Positions 1-9,432 of a stretch of 64,000 nt of DNA are shown piece after piece. Location of the stretch: assembly GCA_903882935.1 (NCBI GenBank), contig CAIRZB010000024.1, forward strand, positions 1-64,000, given 5' to 3'. Within the stretch, counting starts at the first letter, position 1. Each line of letters opens with the position of its first letter. Source of the stretch: an uncultured Parafilimonas sp. (lineage in GTDB: Bacteria; Bacteroidota; Bacteroidia; Chitinophagales; Chitinophagaceae). Below the pieces are notes generated by a model, which saw nothing but the letters and a program-made list of their open reading frames with translations, did no database searches and was not told the DNA's origin. A program made the position numbers and the translations under genes.

Positions 1-2771
1 ATGTTGTTGCCTATGTTGAACATTTTGGCGAAAATGTATACGCCAGACAAGCCCACCGGCATGGATAGCAACACGGCAAATGGCAGTAAATAACTTTCGT
101 ATTGCGCACTTAGCAACAAGTACACAAACACAAGGCTTAAGAAGAAAATATAAATGGATTGCGAACCGCTGGTTTGTTCCTCGCGGCTGATTCCGGAATA
201 CTCGTAACCGTAACCGGGCGGCAGGGTTTGGGTGGCAACCTCTTTTATGGCAACCAAGGCCTCGCCGGAACTGTAGCCTGGGTTGGGCGAGCCGTTAACC
301 CCGATGGAGGTAAACAGGTTAAACCGCGATATGGCCTCCGGCCCGTACACCCTTTTCATCGTAATAAACTCGGTGATGGGTGCCATCTTGTTATTGGCCG
401 GTGTTCGTACAAATATTTTGCCCAATCCCGCCAGGCTTGCACGGTAATTGGTATCTGCCTGTATCATTACCCGGTATTGCTTACCAAATTTATTAAAGTT
501 GCTGGCATAAAAACCACCGTAATAAAACTGCATGGTGTTTAATATTTCATTTACCGAAACCCCCGCTTCTTTGGCTTTGGCTACGTCCACACTCATTTCA
601 TATTGCGGAAAGCCTGGGTTGAAGGATGTATTGGCAGTTTGTATCTCTGGCCGTTTTCTTAACGCAGCCAAAAATTTTTGCGACACGGAGAAAAAATCTG
701 CTATGCTGTGGCCACCCTTGTCTTGCAACTGGAAGGCAAAACCGCCTATACCGCCAAACCCAGAGATGGTGGGCAGGGATATGGAGAATATTGCCGCCTC
801 CCGAATACCTGCCACTTTTTTGTTGAACGCTTTTATAACGTCCAGGTTACTGACGCCTTTACGGTCTTCCCAAGTTTTAAGTTCCAAAATAACCATGCCG
901 TAACTACTGCCGCTGCCTGCAAAAAAGTTAAAACCGACGATCCTGAATACGTTTTCTATTTGGGGGATGGTGCTTGCACTGTCGCTCACCTCATTCACTA
1001 TTTTGGTCGTGCGCTCCATTGACGAGGCGGCAGGCAGGCTAATGGGCACGAATATGGTACCCATGTCTTCATCGGGTACAAAGCTGGATGGCGTTGTTTT
1101 CATTAGGTAAAACAAGCCGCCACTGAAAACGGCCACCGACAATAAAATTAGCCATTTTCGTACCGATAGGAATTTTATGGACCGGGTATACTTCGCCGTC
1201 ATGGAATCATAGGCCGCATTAAAGCCGATACCAAATTTTTGCAAAAAATTGCGCTTTACATGCCCTTCATGGTGTTTGGGCGGCCGTAAAAATAACGCGG
1301 CCAATGCCGGGCAAAGCGTTAAGGCGTTGATGGCTGATATGCCAATGGCCACGGCCAGCGTAACACCAAACTGTTTGTAAAACACACCGGTGGAACCCCC
1401 AATAAAAGTAACGGGTATAAATACTGCGGCCATAATTAGAGTGATGGATAAGATGGCACCCGTTATTTCATTCATGGCATCAATGGCCGCCTTTCGCGGG
1501 CTTTTATAACCCTCCTCCAACTTGGCGTGCACTGCCTCTACCACCACAATGGCATCATCCACCACAATACCAATTGCCAGCACTAAGGCAAACAACGTAA
1601 GCAGGTTGATACTGTAACCGAAAATATATAGAAAAAAGAACGTACCCGTGATGGAAACCGGTACTGATATACCGTGTATGATGGTTGACCTGATATCTTG
1701 CAGGAAGATGAAAATTACCAAGAACACCAGCGCAAAACATTCCAACAGGGTGCGGATTACTTTGTTAATGGAAGCACTTAAGTATTTATTGATGTCAACC
1801 AGGGTTGTGTAATGGATACCATCCGGAAATGTTTTGGAAGCGTTCTCAATCACTTGTTTTGACAGGTTGATCACATCCCTTGCATTAGAGCCCGCTGTTT
1901 GGCTTACTGCGATGCCAATAGCCGGATGGCCGTTGATAGCCGCCACGTTGGCGTAGGAGAGGGCACCAATTTCAACCCGCGCAATATCCCGCAAATGCAA
2001 TATCTGGCTATTACTTTTTGATTTTATGATGATGTTTTCAAACTGGGAAACGTCTTTCAGCTTTCCGGTGTACGTGATAACGTATTGAAAACTTTGGTCA
2101 CCGTTCTCGCCAAATTTGCCCGGCGCTGCATCAATGTTTTGTTCGGCAAGCGCCGCCGATACATCTTCGGGCGTAAGCCCGTAGGTTGACATTACATCGG
2201 GTTTCAACCAAATGCGCATGGAATAATCGCGTGTACCAAACGAGGAAGCACTGCCCACACCAGGCACCCTTTTTATTTGCGGCAGCACATTTATGTTGGC
2301 ATAGTTCTGCAAAAAAGTTTGGTCGTAAGCTGCCTTGTCGCTGTACAAGGCAAAAATAAGCACCATGCTGCTTTGCTGTTTTCTAACGGTAACACCCACC
2401 TTTACCACATCCTGCGGCAACTGGCTGGTGGCACTGCTTACCAGGTTTTGTACGTTAACGGCGTCTTTATCAGGGTCGGTACCTACTTGAAAATACACTT
2501 GTATGGATGCACTGCCGTCGTTACTGGCGGTGGAGGTCATGTAGGTCATCCCTTCCACGCCGTTAATGGCTTCTTCCAACGGAACTATCACGTTTTTCAG
2601 CACCACATCTGCATTGGCACCAGTGTAACCTGCAGATACCTGCACGGTGGGCGGCGCTATGTTGGGGTATTGCTCAATCGGTAGTTTAACAAGCCCCAAA
2701 ATACCCAGCAATACAATAATTACCGAAATTACGGTACTAAGCACCGGGCGTTCTATAAATCGTTTAATCAT
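1..2771 (-). CDS. RND efflux pump permease, HAE1/AcrB type (C-terminus cut by window edge)
   Basis: Proton-driven inner-membrane permease of a tripartite drug or solvent efflux pump. Translating the minus strand from the ATG at 2769-2771 gives an uninterrupted frame of about 923 residues starting MIKRFIERPVLSTVISVIIV, the usual AcrB/MexB start. The family is about 1,040-1,060 residues long, so roughly the last 120-140 lie outside the window. The first membrane helix is followed by porter-domain sequence (KLPIEQYPNIAPP). The TM4 motif GIVVDDAIVVVEAVH, near residue 404, carries the paired aspartates of the proton relay. A second half with FVPDEDMGTIFVP is present. The adaptor gene lies 233 bp upstream on the same strand, so the two probably form one operon; a TolC-like channel gene would be expected beyond position 1. 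The substrate cannot be told from sequence. Confidence 0.95.
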   Translation of the reverse strand, partial: MIKRFIERPVLSTVISVIIVLLGILGLVKLPIEQYPNIAPPTVQVSAGYTGANADVVLKNVIVPLEEAINGVEGMTYMTSTASNDGSASIQVYFQVGTDPDKDAVNVQNLVSSATSQLPQDVVKVGVTVRKQQSSMVLIFALYSDKAAYDQTFLQNYANINVLPQIKRVPGVGSASSFGTRDYSMRIWLKPDVMSTYGLTPEDVSAALAEQNIDAAPGKFGENGDQSFQYVITYTGKLKDVSQFENIIIKSKSNSQILHLRDIARVEIGALSYANVAAINGHPAIGIAVSQTAGSNARDVINLSKQVIENASKTFPDGIHYTTLVDINKYLSASINKVIRTLLECFALVFLVIFIFLQDIRSTIIHGISVPVSITGTFFFLYIFGYSINLLTLFALVLAIGIVVDDAIVVVEAVHAKLEEGYKSPRKAAIDAMNEITGAILSITLIMAAVFIPVTFIGGSTGVFYKQFGVTLAVAIGISAINALTLCPALAALFLRPPKHHEGHVKRNFLQKFGIGFNAAYDSMTAKYTRSIKFLSVRKWLILLSVAVFSGGLFYLMKTTPSSFVPDEDMGTIFVPISLPAASSMERTTKIVNEVSDSASTIPQIENVFRIVGFNFFAGSGSSYGMVILELKTWEDRKGVSNLDVIKAFNKKVAGIREAAIFSISLPTISGFGGIGGFAFQLQDKGGHSIADFFSVSQKFLAALRKRPEIQTANTSFNPGFPQYEMSVDVAKAKEAGVSVNEILNTMQFYYGGFYASNFNKFGKQYRVMIQADTNYRASLAGLGKIFVRTPANNKMAPITEFITMKRVYGPEAISRFNLFTSIGVNGSPNPGYSSGEALVAIKEVATQTLPPGYGYEYSGISREEQTSGSQSIYIFFLSLVFVYLLLSAQYESYLLPFAVLLSMPVGLSGVYIFAKMFNIGNN

Positions 2772-2847
2772 ATAAATGTTTGTGGGCTGTTAATGTTTGC
2801 TGAAATTATGCGTTACAAATGCACATAAATTTTGGCCATATTTGTAT

Positions 2848-2935
2848 GCCGCCCCTACAGGGCTTATAATAATCATGCTTTCCATTTTTCGATGGGCTTC
2901 ACCCATCGCTGACAGATGTCGCCCCTTCAGGGCTT
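2848..2935. repeat. REP-like intergenic repeat with hairpin
   Basis: Two imperfect direct copies of an 18-nt unit (2848-2865 and 2918-2935, both containing GCCCCT-CAGGGCTT) flank a hairpin at 2891-2907 (GATGGG-CTTCA-CCCATC). Sequences of this style are scattered between genes in many Bacteroidota genomes and are commonly linked to REP-associated tyrosine transposases. The copy sits inside the presumed efflux operon, where it could act as an mRNA processing or attenuation element (inference). A 61-codon frame across it is a repeat artefact. Confidence 0.6.
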
Positions 2936-3004
2936 TTCTGTTATTAGTATCTGTAATATAATTATGCATAATCAATTCAAGTGCTGCGTATAAGTCCGTT
3001 AATT

Positions 3005-4177
3005 TTAATGTTGGGTGTAAACACTGTCTGCGTTGGCCTGTTTTGGTATAATTTGCATGTTGTCTTTCAGGCCAATCAAACCCTCCAGCACAATGGCATC
3101 CCCGGCTTTTAAACCGTTGGTAACTATAAAATACTTTCCGTCGTCGGTTGGTTTAATGGTAATGGATACACTGGTAACCTTATTGCCTGGCTGTAGAAGG
3201 TACACCAAGTGTTTGTCTTGTAGCTCGTAAGTGGCACCTTGCGGTATCACCAATGCGGAGTCGATGGTGGTGGGTATCCTTACGGTTGCACTGGCACCGC
3301 TGCGAATGATACCCAACGGGTTGGGATAAATTGCCTTAAAGCTGGCGGTTCCGGTTTCAGTGGAAATTAACCCACTGGCTGTTTCCACTTTGCCTTTTTC
3401 GGTATATTCCGTTCCGTCGGCAAGCAACAGGGTAGCGGGTGCCATCTTGGCAAGCTTTTCTTCTATGGTGGTGCCCGGTGTGGAAGCAAATAACTGCAGC
3501 AGTTGTTTTTCATTCATCGCGTAGTAGGCATATACATTGCCAATATTGCTAAGGGTGGTAAGTGGCTCGGTATTCGTGCTGTTTACCAACGCACCTACTT
3601 TATAGGGTATGTTGCCAATAACGCCGTTTTGCGGGCTGCGCAAAATGGTATAATCCAAATTGGTTTGCGCGTTTGCCAGCGCAGCTTTTGCTTGGGCCAG
3701 TGCTGCTTCCTTGGCTTCCAGCGTATATTGTGCCGATTCTAATTGGTATTTGCTAACAATGTCTTTTTCCACAAGGGGTTTAACTTTTGCCACTTGCATT
3801 TTGGCGGCATCCACATCTGCCAAAGCGCTTTTAATAGCTGCGGTGGCGGTAACCACCGCCTGCTCATATTGCGGGTTGCTGATACGGAAAAGCAATTCGC
3901 CCTTTTTAACGGTGGCACCTTCTTTTACATAAATGGCATCCACATAGCCGTCTACCTTGGGGCGTATTTCAATAACCTGCTGGCCTTGTATGGTGGCGGG
4001 GTAATCAAAATTAACCCTCGCCTTGCGGGTGCTTAGGGTTAACACTTTGTACTGCTTAGGTGGTTGCGGCGCATTAGGGTCAAATGGCTGCATGCCGCCT
4101 TGGTTGTTATTACCACAGGCAACCAAGCACAAGGAAAAAACAGCAAGAAAAGTAAACAGCGTAAATGTTGCTCTCAC
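3005..4177 (-). CDS. RND efflux periplasmic adaptor subunit (membrane fusion protein, lipoprotein)
   Basis: Periplasmic adaptor that links the RND permease to an outer-membrane channel. The N-terminus is a lipoprotein signal peptide ending in the lipobox LVAC, giving a lipidated Cys at residue 21. Then comes the biotinyl-lipoyl half-motif (IEIRPKVDGYVDAIYVKEGATVKKG, residues about 67-91), a long alpha-helical hairpin rich in Ala/Gln (about 105-170), the second lipoyl half (LRSPQNGVIG) and beta-barrel and membrane-proximal domains. At 390 residues it has normal AcrA length. It is the first gene of the operon with the permease downstream. The 180-bp gap to the divergent peptidase gene must hold its promoter; no regulator gene is adjacent. 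Confidence 0.93.
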   Translation of the reverse strand: MRATFTLFTFLAVFSLCLVACGNNNQGGMQPFDPNAPQPPKQYKVLTLSTRKARVNFDYPATIQGQQVIEIRPKVDGYVDAIYVKEGATVKKGELLFRISNPQYEQAVVTATAAIKSALADVDAAKMQVAKVKPLVEKDIVSKYQLESAQYTLEAKEAALAQAKAALANAQTNLDYTILRSPQNGVIGNIPYKVGALVNSTNTEPLTTLSNIGNVYAYYAMNEKQLLQLFASTPGTTIEEKLAKMAPATLLLADGTEYTEKGKVETASGLISTETGTASFKAIYPNPLGIIRSGASATVRIPTTIDSALVIPQGATYELQDKHLVYLLQPGNKVTSVSITIKPTDDGKYFIVTNGLKAGDAIVLEGLIGLKDNMQIIPKQANADSVYTQH

Positions 4178-4357
4178 AGTGATGATTTAGTTGGCAAAAT
4201 AGCGGAATATACTGTTGAAACCGCGAGAATGTGTTAATAGGAAATTTAAAAGTAGCCCTTGGTTAAAATTTGCGTAGAAAAAAGAGACAAACCCGCGAAA
4301 TGGTGCGACGAAAATGATTGGTGATGGATTATTGAAAAGGGATGTTTATCTTTAAAT

Positions 4358-5899
4358 ATGGCTGATAATAACCGGTTGATGACAAAAGCACTTCGCTTAT
4401 CCATATCGTGCTGTTTAATGTTGCACTTTGCCGCCACCGCGCAGCAAAAACAGCCTGTATTACCCATTGAAAAGCAGCACCAGCTGTACAACGAGTTTAA
4501 AGCATTTTGTAGCATACCCAACACAGGCGAGCCTGCACAAATGGAAAGGAACGTACAATTTATAACCGGTATGCTTAAAGAAACGGGTATGAAAATACAG
4601 GTGCTTCGGGCCACCCAACCCAATATCCCACCGTTAGTATTTGCCGAGCTTACAGTGCCGGGTGCCAAACGTACCGTTTTGTTTTATGCCCATTACGACG
4701 GGCAGCCTGTTACCCCTGCCGCCTGGGCAAAAGGTATTGCCCCTTTTGAACCAGTGTTGTATTCAGCACCGTTTGACAAAGGCGGCCAACTGATGGCCGA
4801 ACCTGCGGCTGGTGAAGCGTTTGCCGGAGATTTACGGCTATATGCCAGAGGGGCAGGTGATGACAAAGCAGGTGTGATGACTATTATTGAAGCTTGCCGG
4901 CAGTTGGTAAAAGAAGGCAAGCAACCTGCCAGTAATATAAAGTTATTGTTTGAGGGGGAGGAAGAAAAAGGCTCTACCCATCTTGCTGAAATACTGGAAG
5001 CCAATAAGGATTTGCTGGCGGCTGATGACTGGATAATAGCAGACGGCCCTGTGCACCCCAGCGGTAAACCGGAAATAAGTTTTGGCGTTCGCGGCGACGT
5101 GAATGTTGAGATTACCACGTACGGCCCCAACCGCCCATTGCACAGCGGGCATTACGGCAACTGGGCACCTAACCCGGCCTGGCGGTTGGTGCAACTGTTG
5201 GCGACCATGCGTAACAATAGCGGCCACGTACTCATTAAAAACTGGTACACCGATGTGGTGCCTTTTACACCAGAAGAAAAAGCCGCCGTTGCTAAAATAC
5301 CAAAAGATGAACAGGTATTGGCAGCTTCTTTGGGTCTTGCCAAAACCGAAGGCAGCGGCGAAACTCAAATAGCTTTATTAAACCAGCCATCGCTAAATAT
5401 TAATGGGCTGCAAAGCGCCGACGTGGGTTCACTCAGCCGCAATGTAATACCCACTACCGCCACCGCAGCGCTTGACCTTAGGTTGGTATTGGGCAACGAC
5501 TGGCAGCGGCAGATTGATAAATTGGTTAAACATGTTGAGGCGCAGGGCTATTTTGTTACCGACCATGACCCTACCGCCGAGGAACGGCTACAGCACGCAT
5601 TAATTGCAAAAATTACACACGGCACCGGGTACAATGCACAGCGCACCCCTATGTCGTTACCTTTTTCGCAGGAGTTGATAAAAGCCGTACAAGCCGGCAC
5701 CACCAAACCCGTGGTGGTATTGCCGGGCACAGGCGGCAGCCTTCCGTTAAAAATAATTGAAGACAAGATGGGTGTACATATTGTAATTGTACCCATAGCC
5801 AATTACGACGATAACCAACATGCCGAAAACGAAAACCTACGCCTGCAAAACCTATGGGACGGGATTTGCGAGTACAGGGTGATAATGGAGCGGTTGTAG
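4358..5899 (+). CDS. Exported M20-family metallopeptidase (dipeptidase-like)
   Basis: Zinc-dependent exopeptidase of the M20/ArgE/DapE/CPG2 family. Metal-site motifs are all present: FYAHYDGQP (H112, D114), ARGAGDDKAG (D168/D169), FEGEEEKGS (E201-E203), a later Asp in IIADGPVHP and the C-terminal His in QHAENEN. The inserted dimerisation domain carries LHSGHYGN. A signal peptide (LRLSISCCLMLHFAATAQQ) indicates export to the periplasm. At 513 residues it is in the range of M20 dipeptidases. The ATG at 4379, seven codons downstream, would give a more compact signal peptide and is a real alternative start. It is a single gene, divergent from the efflux operon. The exact substrate (dipeptides or N-acyl amino acids) is not readable from sequence. 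Confidence 0.92.
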   Translation: MADNNRLMTKALRLSISCCLMLHFAATAQQKQPVLPIEKQHQLYNEFKAFCSIPNTGEPAQMERNVQFITGMLKETGMKIQVLRATQPNIPPLVFAELTVPGAKRTVLFYAHYDGQPVTPAAWAKGIAPFEPVLYSAPFDKGGQLMAEPAAGEAFAGDLRLYARGAGDDKAGVMTIIEACRQLVKEGKQPASNIKLLFEGEEEKGSTHLAEILEANKDLLAADDWIIADGPVHPSGKPEISFGVRGDVNVEITTYGPNRPLHSGHYGNWAPNPAWRLVQLLATMRNNSGHVLIKNWYTDVVPFTPEEKAAVAKIPKDEQVLAASLGLAKTEGSGETQIALLNQPSLNINGLQSADVGSLSRNVIPTTATAALDLRLVLGNDWQRQIDKLVKHVEAQGYFVTDHDPTAEERLQHALIAKITHGTGYNAQRTPMSLPFSQELIKAVQAGTTKPVVVLPGTGGSLPLKIIEDKMGVHIVIVPIANYDDNQHAENENLRLQNLWDGICEYRVIMERL

Positions 5900-6114
5900 T
5901 AGTGGCTTACCTAAAAAGACTTTCCTTATTACAAACAATATTGAAAGGCGCGGAATTAAATGGTTTATATCGAGCTCCGGTTAGGATTTTCCTAAGTCAC
6001 TACACATAAAAAGCCAAATAGCGGATAGCCATTAAAATTAAAGCATAATGCAGGTGTTGCAAGTTGATAGGGTGTATCACTTGGTTACCATCTTTCCAAA
6101 ATCTACCATTGCTT

Positions 6115-7008
6115 ATGGCCAAATCTAAACCACCCATTACCGGCAAATATATTGACCCATTGGTTGATTTTGCCTTTAAAAAATTTTTTGGCAGCGAGCC
6201 GAACAAAGATTTACTGATTGCCTTTTTGAATGAGGTTTTTAGGGGGCGGAAACACATTGCAGATTTAGTGTATGGCAAGAATGAGCACCCTGGTGATTTA
6301 AAAGGTGAGGGTGGGGCCATATTCGATTTACTTTGCACTGCTGCAAACGGGGAGCAGTTTTTAATTGAAGTGAAGCGCGGCAGGCAGGATAATTTTAAAG
6401 AAAGGGCGCTATTTTATACATCCCGCCTAATCAGCGACCAGGCTCCAAAAGGCCGGCGCAGCGCTTGGGGTTATAATTTAACCGAGGTGTACCTAATTGC
6501 CTTACTGGAGGACTTTACTTTGGCAGGCAGTGCCGAACAGGAATATTTGCATGATATTTGCCTATGCAATAGAGACACGGGCAAAATATTTTACGATAGA
6601 TTAGGGTACACATATATTGAATTGGGTAAATTTGTAAAAACAGATGCCGAACTGGAAACGGATTTGGAAAAATGGCTGTATGTGTTAAAAAACATGAGCA
6701 GCATGGATAAAATTCCTACGTACTTACGGAAGCCGATATTTGAAAAACTGTTCAGTATTGCCGAATACAGTAACTTAACAAAGGAGGAAAAAACAATGTA
6801 CGACAGACGCTTGAAATATAAATGGGATAACGAAAATGTTCTTGCTTATGCGGTGAATGAGGCCGTTAATGAAACACGTAAACAAGAACGCGCTAAAGCA
6901 TTGGAAGAAAAGAGAGCCATTGCACGTGGGATGAAAAATGAAGGTTTGCCTTTTTCCCAAATATCAAAATTTACCAAGCTAACGGTTGACGAAATAGAAA
7001 AATTGTAG
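6115..7008 (+). CDS. Rpn-family PD-(D/E)XK nuclease / putative transposase
   Basis: Member of the PDDEXK_2 group annotated as Rpn family recombination-promoting nuclease/putative transposase. The N-terminal signature KYIDPLVDFAFKKFFG is followed by the catalytic core, with Asp in GAIFDLL and Ex K in FLIEVKRGRQ, and a Gln-containing helix (SRLISDQAPKG). The C-terminal part is basic and helical (KERAKALEEKRAIARGMK), as in relatives, and ends in a segment resembling a small helix-turn-helix (LPFSQISKFTKLTVDEIEKL). The start at the ATG at 6115 begins exactly at the family's usual N-terminus; the frame extends 17 codons upstream only through a TTG. No inverted repeats or partner genes surround it. 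E. coli Rpn proteins stimulate RecA-independent recombination; whether this one does is inference. Confidence 0.88.
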   Translation: MAKSKPPITGKYIDPLVDFAFKKFFGSEPNKDLLIAFLNEVFRGRKHIADLVYGKNEHPGDLKGEGGAIFDLLCTAANGEQFLIEVKRGRQDNFKERALFYTSRLISDQAPKGRRSAWGYNLTEVYLIALLEDFTLAGSAEQEYLHDICLCNRDTGKIFYDRLGYTYIELGKFVKTDAELETDLEKWLYVLKNMSSMDKIPTYLRKPIFEKLFSIAEYSNLTKEEKTMYDRRLKYKWDNENVLAYAVNEAVNETRKQERAKALEEKRAIARGMKNEGLPFSQISKFTKLTVDEIEKL

Positions 7009-7028
7009 TGGTGTAAAACCTGGATCGC

Positions 7029-7050
7029 AACGGCTTAAAGCCGTTTTTTT
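7029..7050 (+). terminator. Rho-independent terminator after the Rpn nuclease gene
   Basis: Perfect hairpin AACGGCTT-A-AAGCCGTT (7029-7045) running into seven T residues, 21 bp after the stop codon. Confidence 0.85.
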
Positions 7051-7156
7051 AATTCAATAAACGTCCTTATGAAATATAGGTTTCAAAATTATTTGAAAAT
7101 TATTTCAATGATACTTTCCCGCTAAAACAAAGCGTTGGTAAATTTTCCCCTGCCAA

Positions 7157-8950
7157 TTACAACGGCTCCAGTATTATTGTTTTTAATTTAAACAACTCGT
7201 TGCCCTTTCTAACAGGGTGTATCGCCAATTGGTAGTTGCCCGCTTTTGTAAAGGTTACAATGGCCACCGGGTGTTTAATAAAAAGCAACGGGCTGTTTTC
7301 GCTGTAATCTGAGGTGTATAATGCGCGGAAATAATACTCTTTGTCATCAACGGCCACAATACCTTCTTTCTTGTCGTCTTTATCGTTGTTTGCGTATTCC
7401 AATATTACTTTATAGTCGCCAGGCTCTAACACACGGATGGGAAAAGAAGCCACATCCCCTGAATCTGTTTGGCCGGTAATACACGGGGCATGTTTCCAGT
7501 CACCAAAATAATGGCTGAATGTAATGCTTTCAAAATTTGCATGGCCCGTACGGTTGGCAAAAACGGCATCCGCATTGTTAACGGCATACTGTTTTGACAC
7601 GGTGATGGTTTGCTTTTCCGGGTAGGATGGGGCTGGCCCGTTGTATTCTGCCACCAATACATTGTCGGGGTTCAAAACGTCAAAGTTTTCCAAGTTTATT
7701 AATATGTCATTACCCTGCCTTTTCCATACCTGTATTTTTTTGCCTGCGAGGGTGTAAATACTTTTTATGATAGGCGCAAATTCTGGCAACAAAAGCACTT
7801 TGTTTTGGGGTTTGTTAAACACATGCAGAAACAACTTGCCTGGTTTGGCCGTTGTTACCCCCCAAGGTTGCGCCGGTACAAAACCATAAGTGCTGCTATA
7901 AATGCTTTCGCCATTTTTAGCCAGCCATGCACCTGTTTGTTTTAAAAACTTTAACGAGTAGGGGGGCAGGTTGCCTTGCCCGTCTGGCCCCACATTCAGC
8001 ATAAGGTTACCCCCTTTTGAAGCTACATTTGCCAATAGCCTGATTATTTCCGGGGCAGATTTAAAGTTCATGTCATGCTCGATAAACCCCCAGGAATCAT
8101 TGTGGGTATAAATTGACTCCCAAACGCCGTTAATAGGGGCGGGTGGCACTTCTGAGTCGCCAAAATCGGTATAATCCCCCAAACCCTGCCCTACCCGGCT
8201 GCTGAATAAGCAATTGGGCTGTAGTTGGTGCAGTGTGTCAATAAATTCCTGCGTCTGCTGCTTTGTAAGCCCGCCGGCCATATCAAACCAAACTAACCCC
8301 AGCGGCCCGTAGTTGCTCATCAGTTCCTTTATTTGGGGGATGGACTTTTCGTGGTAGTATTTCAGGTAGTCTTTTTTGGCATCATCAAAGTCCCAATCAT
8401 TACCGCCTCCGTTTGCCTCGTGCCAATCCAAAAACTGGGAATAATAAAACCCAAACTTGATGCCCCGTTTTCTCGTGGCCACGCTCAGTGCCTTCATGGG
8501 GTCCCTACCGTACTTGGAAGCATCAACGATATTAAAACGGCTCACCTTTGAACCAAACATACTAAAACCCTCATGGTGCTTTGCAGTGATGACCATGTAG
8601 CGGAAACCAGCTTCCTGCGCAAACTGCGCCCAATCTTCCGCATTAAAATGTACAGGGTTAAACTGCGCGGCCACGTTTGCATATTCAGCAGCAGGTATTT
8701 TCGCTTGGTGCATTATCCATTCGCCGCTGCCATAGTAACGCTTGTTTTTCCAATTGCCGGCCAGTTTAGAGTACAAGCCCCAATGGATAAACAAACCAAA
8801 TTTGGCGTTTTTAAACCAATTGGTATTGGTGTCAGCCTTTGGCTTAGCACCTTTTTCCCAATCAGCTTTATACTGGGCGGTGGTATGCAGGCCTGCCATG
8901 CAAATAAGTACCATTAAAAATATCCCGGCTTTTTTAAAAAAACTATGCAT
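7157..8950 (-). CDS. Exported alpha-L-fucosidase, glycoside hydrolase family 29
   Basis: Hydrolyses terminal alpha-L-fucose from glycans. The GH29 barrel starts with WFKNAKFGLFIHWGLYS and contains YMVITAKHHEGFSMF, the region SQFLDWHE, and LGLVWFDMAGG with the catalytic nucleophile Asp. NLMLNVGPDGQGNLP is the family's conserved C-terminal barrel signature. After the barrel lies a beta-sandwich of about 200 residues with possible carbohydrate-binding character (residues about 400-597). The ATG at 8950 is chosen because it begins a good signal peptide (MHSFFKKAGIFLMVLICMAG). The frame stays open 34 codons further upstream, with another ATG at residue 22 of that extension. No SusC/SusD partners are nearby, so it is not in a classic polysaccharide utilisation locus. 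Confidence 0.93.
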   Translation of the reverse strand: MHSFFKKAGIFLMVLICMAGLHTTAQYKADWEKGAKPKADTNTNWFKNAKFGLFIHWGLYSKLAGNWKNKRYYGSGEWIMHQAKIPAAEYANVAAQFNPVHFNAEDWAQFAQEAGFRYMVITAKHHEGFSMFGSKVSRFNIVDASKYGRDPMKALSVATRKRGIKFGFYYSQFLDWHEANGGGNDWDFDDAKKDYLKYYHEKSIPQIKELMSNYGPLGLVWFDMAGGLTKQQTQEFIDTLHQLQPNCLFSSRVGQGLGDYTDFGDSEVPPAPINGVWESIYTHNDSWGFIEHDMNFKSAPEIIRLLANVASKGGNLMLNVGPDGQGNLPPYSLKFLKQTGAWLAKNGESIYSSTYGFVPAQPWGVTTAKPGKLFLHVFNKPQNKVLLLPEFAPIIKSIYTLAGKKIQVWKRQGNDILINLENFDVLNPDNVLVAEYNGPAPSYPEKQTITVSKQYAVNNADAVFANRTGHANFESITFSHYFGDWKHAPCITGQTDSGDVASFPIRVLEPGDYKVILEYANNDKDDKKEGIVAVDDKEYYFRALYTSDYSENSPLLFIKHPVAIVTFTKAGNYQLAIHPVRKGNELFKLKTIILEPL

Positions 8951-9195
8951 AGCTTTTTTGCCCGTGTTTTTGCTATAAATAATATTCATTAGCCCGTGTT
9001 GTTTATTGCAAAAAATAACTGTTTGCTTTAGTGGCGGTATGCCGCAGCACATCCCGTATTTAGCCGGGCTTGGCCGTGGTGAAATTATACAGTAAAGCTA
9101 GGATAACATGCTACGTTATTGGCTAATCATCCAACAAATTTGGCCTTGGTGCTTTATGGTTTGCAACGCAGTGTGTATGTTGGGTTTAAATGCAA

Positions 9196-9219
9196 AAGGC
9201 CCGCATTGCTGCGAACCTT
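9196..9219 (-). terminator. Hairpin downstream of tRNA-Ala
   Basis: On the minus strand, just after the tRNA 3' end, 10-bp arms close on a 4-nt loop (arms 9196-9205 and 9210-9219, with two G-U pairs) followed by T residues. The placement fits transcription termination of the tRNA. Confidence 0.65.
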
Positions 9220-9229
9220 TTAAAGCTTG

Positions 9230-9303
<74 letters not shown>

Positions 9304-9432
9304 AGAAGGGTTGCAAAAATAGGGTGATGTTACCGTTCCTCAAAATTTTACGAAAAAATACTTCAAAACCACCTGCTACCCTTTAGCCGAAAAAATCCTG
9401 TTAAATTGCATGCATAACCATTCATTAGGCCC

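Noticed and set aside
2790-2975. 61-codon minus-strand frame between the efflux genes
   Set aside because: It translates the REP-like repeat (the ALKGRHLSAMGEAHRKMES type), a well-known false gene call in Bacteroidota.
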